From JAEUIA01 sp038330085 (lineage in GTDB: Bacteria > Planctomycetota > UBA1135 > GCA-002686595): a stretch of DNA of 51,979 bases. Under the pieces are notes generated by a model, which saw only the letters and a program-made list of their open reading frames with translations, searched no databases and was not told the origin of the DNA. Positions 49,700 to 51,979 of the stretch are shown piece after piece. How positions within the stretch are numbered: position 1 is the first letter of the stretch; the number at the start of each line of letters is the position of its first letter. A program made the position numbers and the translations under genes. The stretch covers positions 1 through 51,979 of the forward strand of contig JBBQNP010000015.1 in NCBI GenBank assembly GCA_038330085.1. Direction: 5' to 3'.

Positions 49700-50731
49700 T
49701 CACGCGAACTCCGGCCGCGACAGGCGCACGGCGGCGGGAGCGGTGACCAGCGCGGCAGCCAACTCTTGCGGGCGGCACGTTGCGGCGCCCTTCTCCATCA
49801 CGACGACGCCGGCCGCGGCGTTCGCGAGCACCATCGACTGCGGCGCGTCGAGCCCGACCGCGAGCCCGAGCGCGAACACGGCGGCGGCGGTGTCACCCGC
49901 GCCGCACACGTCGGTCACCTCGCCGTTGCCAGATGCTTCGACTGCGACGCCTTCATCGGGCAGGCCCTCGCCGAACAAGGCCATGCCGAGGTTGCCGCGC
50001 GTCACGAGCAACCAGCGCGGAGAGACGCTCGCAAGCAGTTCGTGCGCGGCGCGGCGCAGCTCGCGTACGTCATCCAACTTGCGCTCGTCGCTGCGCGTGA
50101 AGCGCGCGAGCTCGCCGACGTTGGGCGTGATCGCAGTTAGCCCCGCGAAGCTCTCGAGCGCCGAGCGCGGATCGAGAACGACCGTAGTGCGGCTGCGCGC
50201 GAGCTCGACGCAGGCTGCAGCCACTTCCGCGCCGACCAGACCGTAGGCGTAGTCCGACACGATCACCGCGTCGACTTCGCCGGCGAGAGCGCGCACACGT
50301 TCGGCGATCTTCTCGCGCACGGACTTCTTCACCGGCGCATCGGGCTCGCGATCGATGCGCAGGATCTGGTGCATGCTGCGGCGCGGCTCAGCGGCCAGGA
50401 TGCGCGTCTTGGTCGGCGTCGGCCATCCGGCGATCGAGACGAGGTCGACGGTGTCGACGCCTTCGCCTTCGAGCAAGCGCAAGAGCTCGCGTCCGTGCAC
50501 GTCGCGGCCGACGACGCCGAGCAGCGTGACCTGGGCCTTCAGCGAGCGCAGGTTGCGCGCGACGTTTGCCGCTCCACCCGCGCCGATCGAGTCCGACAGG
50601 TGGCGCAACACCATGACGGGCGCCTCGCGCGAGAGCCGAGTCGGTTGCGCGTGCAGCCAGTGGTCCGCGATCAGGTCGCCGACGACGGCGACGCGCAGCT
50701 TCGTGAAGTCGGGGAGTCGCTGGCCTTTCAC
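49700..50731 (-). CDS. hldA: D-glycero-D-manno-heptose-7-phosphate kinase
   Basis: 343 residues. The start is GTG 50731, where GGAG lies 8 nt upstream; the open frame upstream of it overlaps another gene and looks non-coding. PfkB/ribokinase-fold motifs are present: SIGAGGAANVARNLRSL, VVLDPRSALESFAG, and the anion-hole segment DVCGAGDTAAAVFALGL with the catalytic Asp. It is the stand-alone HldE N-terminal domain (RfaE1), making heptose-1,7-bisphosphate. It lies 13 bp after the radical SAM gene and is followed by hldC, so this is the heptose-activation operon. Confidence 0.91.
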   Translation of the reverse strand: MKGQRLPDFTKLRVAVVGDLIADHWLHAQPTRLSREAPVMVLRHLSDSIGAGGAANVARNLRSLKAQVTLLGVVGRDVHGRELLRLLEGEGVDTVDLVSIAGWPTPTKTRILAAEPRRSMHQILRIDREPDAPVKKSVREKIAERVRALAGEVDAVIVSDYAYGLVGAEVAAACVELARSRTTVVLDPRSALESFAGLTAITPNVGELARFTRSDERKLDDVRELRRAAHELLASVSPRWLLVTRGNLGMALFGEGLPDEGVAVEASGNGEVTDVCGAGDTAAAVFALGLAVGLDAPQSMVLANAAAGVVVMEKGAATCRPQELAAALVTAPAAVRLSRPEFA

Positions 50732-50744
50732 GTGCTTCGCTCCG

Positions 50745-51979
50745 TCAGCACACTTCCGACGCTGCAGCGGCCAGCGCGGCGACGCGCAGCTCGTGCACGG
50801 GTTTCGCGGAGGCGGTGTACCACTCCTGTCCCGCTTCCTCGGCCAGGAAGAAGTCGCTGCGCACGCCCATGAACGCGTTGTAGCGGATCGCGTAGTGCTG
50901 TTCGTCGCGCGCGACGCACTGCGCGCTGACCTCGCGGTCGATCGCGCGCACCTTCGGCTTGAACGCAATCCACTGCTCCATCGTCATCGACATCAACGTC
51001 TCGACGAGCGGCCGATAGCGCGCTGCGGCGGGAGCTTCGCGGAACGCATCCATCCGGGCGTTCACGAACCAGGGCATGCACGTGCCGAGCTTGTCGATGA
51101 GCAGGTTCTCCTCCGCGCCGAAATCGAGACACGATCCGTCCGTGAACGTCGTCAGGCTCGAGTCGGCACCGGGCTGCATGTACCCGCCTTCGATCGTCAG
51201 GCGATAGCTGTCCGTGCCGGGGAACGGGAAGAAGAACGACGTGCGGAACCGACCGATCCCCGATTGCGCGAGCAAGTCGACCGTCTCGAACCGTTCTTCG
51301 CGCGTCTCGCCCGGCAGCCCGATCATGAGGAAGCCCGAGCTGTGCAGCCCCCACCGCTCGGCCGACTCGATCGTGAGCAGGATGTCCTTCTGCGTCATGT
51401 GCCGCTTCAGGATCTCCTTGCGCACGCGCAGCGAGCCCGACTCGATGCCGAGCTTCAGGATCCGGCAATTCGCGCGTCCGAGCGCTTCGGCGACGCGATC
51501 GTCGAGCTGCTTGACGTGGCTGTTGACGACGAACGGCACCCCGATGCCGCTCTCGATGTAGCGCTCGCAGAACTCGAGCGCGTGCGGCACGTTCTGAGTG
51601 AACAAATCGTCGTCGAGGATGAACGTGCCGATGTTCTTGTAGCGCGCGAGCACGCCGCGGATCTCGGCGATCATCTTGTCGGCCGGCCGGAAGCGGAAGA
51701 ACCCGATGTTCTTGACGTTGCGACCGAGCTCTTCCTTGTAGCGGTCGACGATCTTGTGGTTGAGGCAGTACGTGCAGCGGTACGGACACCCGCGCGACGT
51801 CATCAGGCCGAACCAACCCTGCTTCTGATCGGTGATGCGCTGCGTGTCGAACAGCTCGTAGTCGGGCTCGGGAAGGTTCGCAAAGTCGGGGAACTCCCCT
51901 ACCGGATTCATCGCCCAATCAAGTTGCGAGTGCGTGCCGGCGGCCGCGTCGAGCGGACGAACGCCACCCTTCCACGAGA
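50745..51979 (-). CDS. Radical SAM enzyme, 5' end outside window
   Basis: The radical SAM motif CxxxCxxC is in SRGCPYRCTYCLNHK (first Cys codon about 51786-51788). DDDLFT, LGIESGSLRVRKEILKRH and MIGLPGETREERFETVDL are typical of B12-binding-domain radical SAM proteins. An ATG at 51911 could be read as the start. However, the frame stays open to the window edge and gives protein-like sequence (GGVRPLDAAAGTHSQLDWA), so the gene probably continues and may carry an N-terminal cobalamin-binding domain. The reaction is unknown. Linked to hldA and hldC, it may modify a sugar or lipid of the envelope; that is inference. Confidence 0.85.
   Translation of the reverse strand, partial: SWKGGVRPLDAAAGTHSQLDWAMNPVGEFPDFANLPEPDYELFDTQRITDQKQGWFGLMTSRGCPYRCTYCLNHKIVDRYKEELGRNVKNIGFFRFRPADKMIAEIRGVLARYKNIGTFILDDDLFTQNVPHALEFCERYIESGIGVPFVVNSHVKQLDDRVAEALGRANCRILKLGIESGSLRVRKEILKRHMTQKDILLTIESAERWGLHSSGFLMIGLPGETREERFETVDLLAQSGIGRFRTSFFFPFPGTDSYRLTIEGGYMQPGADSSLTTFTDGSCLDFGAEENLLIDKLGTCMPWFVNARMDAFREAPAAARYRPLVETLMSMTMEQWIAFKPKVRAIDREVSAQCVARDEQHYAIRYNAFMGVRSDFFLAEEAGQEWYTASAKPVHELRVAALAAAASEVC

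Noticed and set aside
51911..51979. Reading the AATCAAGT site at 51911-51924 as a promoter or leader of the radical SAM gene
   Set aside because: The gene's frame continues through it to the window edge with protein-like sequence, so it is most likely coding.
1..51979. CRISPR array, rRNA or tRNA genes
   Set aside because: No regularly spaced identical repeats of 25-40 bp and no rRNA-like or convincing tRNA cloverleaf sequence were seen by reading; a tRNAscan or Infernal run would settle the small RNAs.

Overview
This is about 52 kb of GC-rich chromosomal DNA, densely coding on both strands. It most likely comes from a member of the Planctomycetota. This is inferred from gene content: a very large membrane-anchored Ser/Thr kinase, an ECF sigma factor fused to a membrane segment and carboxypeptidase-regulatory-like repeats, and three secreted proteins sharing a Cys/Gly-rich C-terminal module. 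Heptosyltransferases, an LPS-kinase-like protein and both heptose-activation enzymes point to a Gram-negative envelope. I saw no rRNA, tRNA, CRISPR array, phage or plasmid genes. The only mobile element is one Y1/REP-associated transposase.

Layout. 1-2.3 kb: a partial gene, a 15-bp minisatellite, phosphatidylserine decarboxylase and a carboxymuconolactone-decarboxylase-like gene. 2.4-9.6 kb (minus): a sigma-54-type FHA/GAF/AAA+ regulator, a degenerate peptidase-like exported protein and a giant Ser/Thr kinase. 9.8-12.4 kb: YkgJ-type Cys-cluster protein, enoyl-CoA hydratase, and the transposase flanked by hairpin repeats. 12.4-15.4 kb (minus): an overlapping operon for LPS core assembly (kinase and two GT9 heptosyltransferases). 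15.6-18.2 kb: an intact glutamate dehydrogenase overlapping a paralogue that has lost key active-site residues. 18.2-23.8 kb: the sigma fusion protein, then an ECF sigma / membrane protein / thioredoxin-like operon. 24.3-28.0 kb: three secreted proteins with the shared C-terminal module. 28.3-34.4 kb: glutaminyl-tRNA synthetase, TPR protein and MscS channel, with a GGAGGCAGCCTCC palindrome placed just after stop codons. 34.6-40.5 kb: di-heme oxidoreductase, thioredoxin/MsrA-like fusion, CAX-type cation exchanger and DUF2254 protein. 40.8-44.7 kb: SWIM/SNF2 helicase and hemerythrin-like protein. 44.8-47.0 kb: a tightly overlapping phospholipid operon (CDP-alcohol phosphatidyltransferase, diacylglycerol/lipid kinase, CdsA). 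47.0-52.0 kb (minus): extended SDR reductase, then radical SAM, heptose-7-phosphate kinase, heptose-1-phosphate adenylyltransferase and a lipoprotein.

Two themes link the genes. One is envelope construction: phospholipid synthesis at 0.9 and 44.8-47 kb, and heptose/LPS core at 12.4-15.4 and 49-50.7 kb. The other is signalling: kinase, sigma-54 activator, two ECF sigma systems and TPR protein. The most unusual items are the pseudo-glutamate-dehydrogenase pair, the sigma/surface-repeat fusion, the post-stop palindrome family and the hairpin-bounded transposase.
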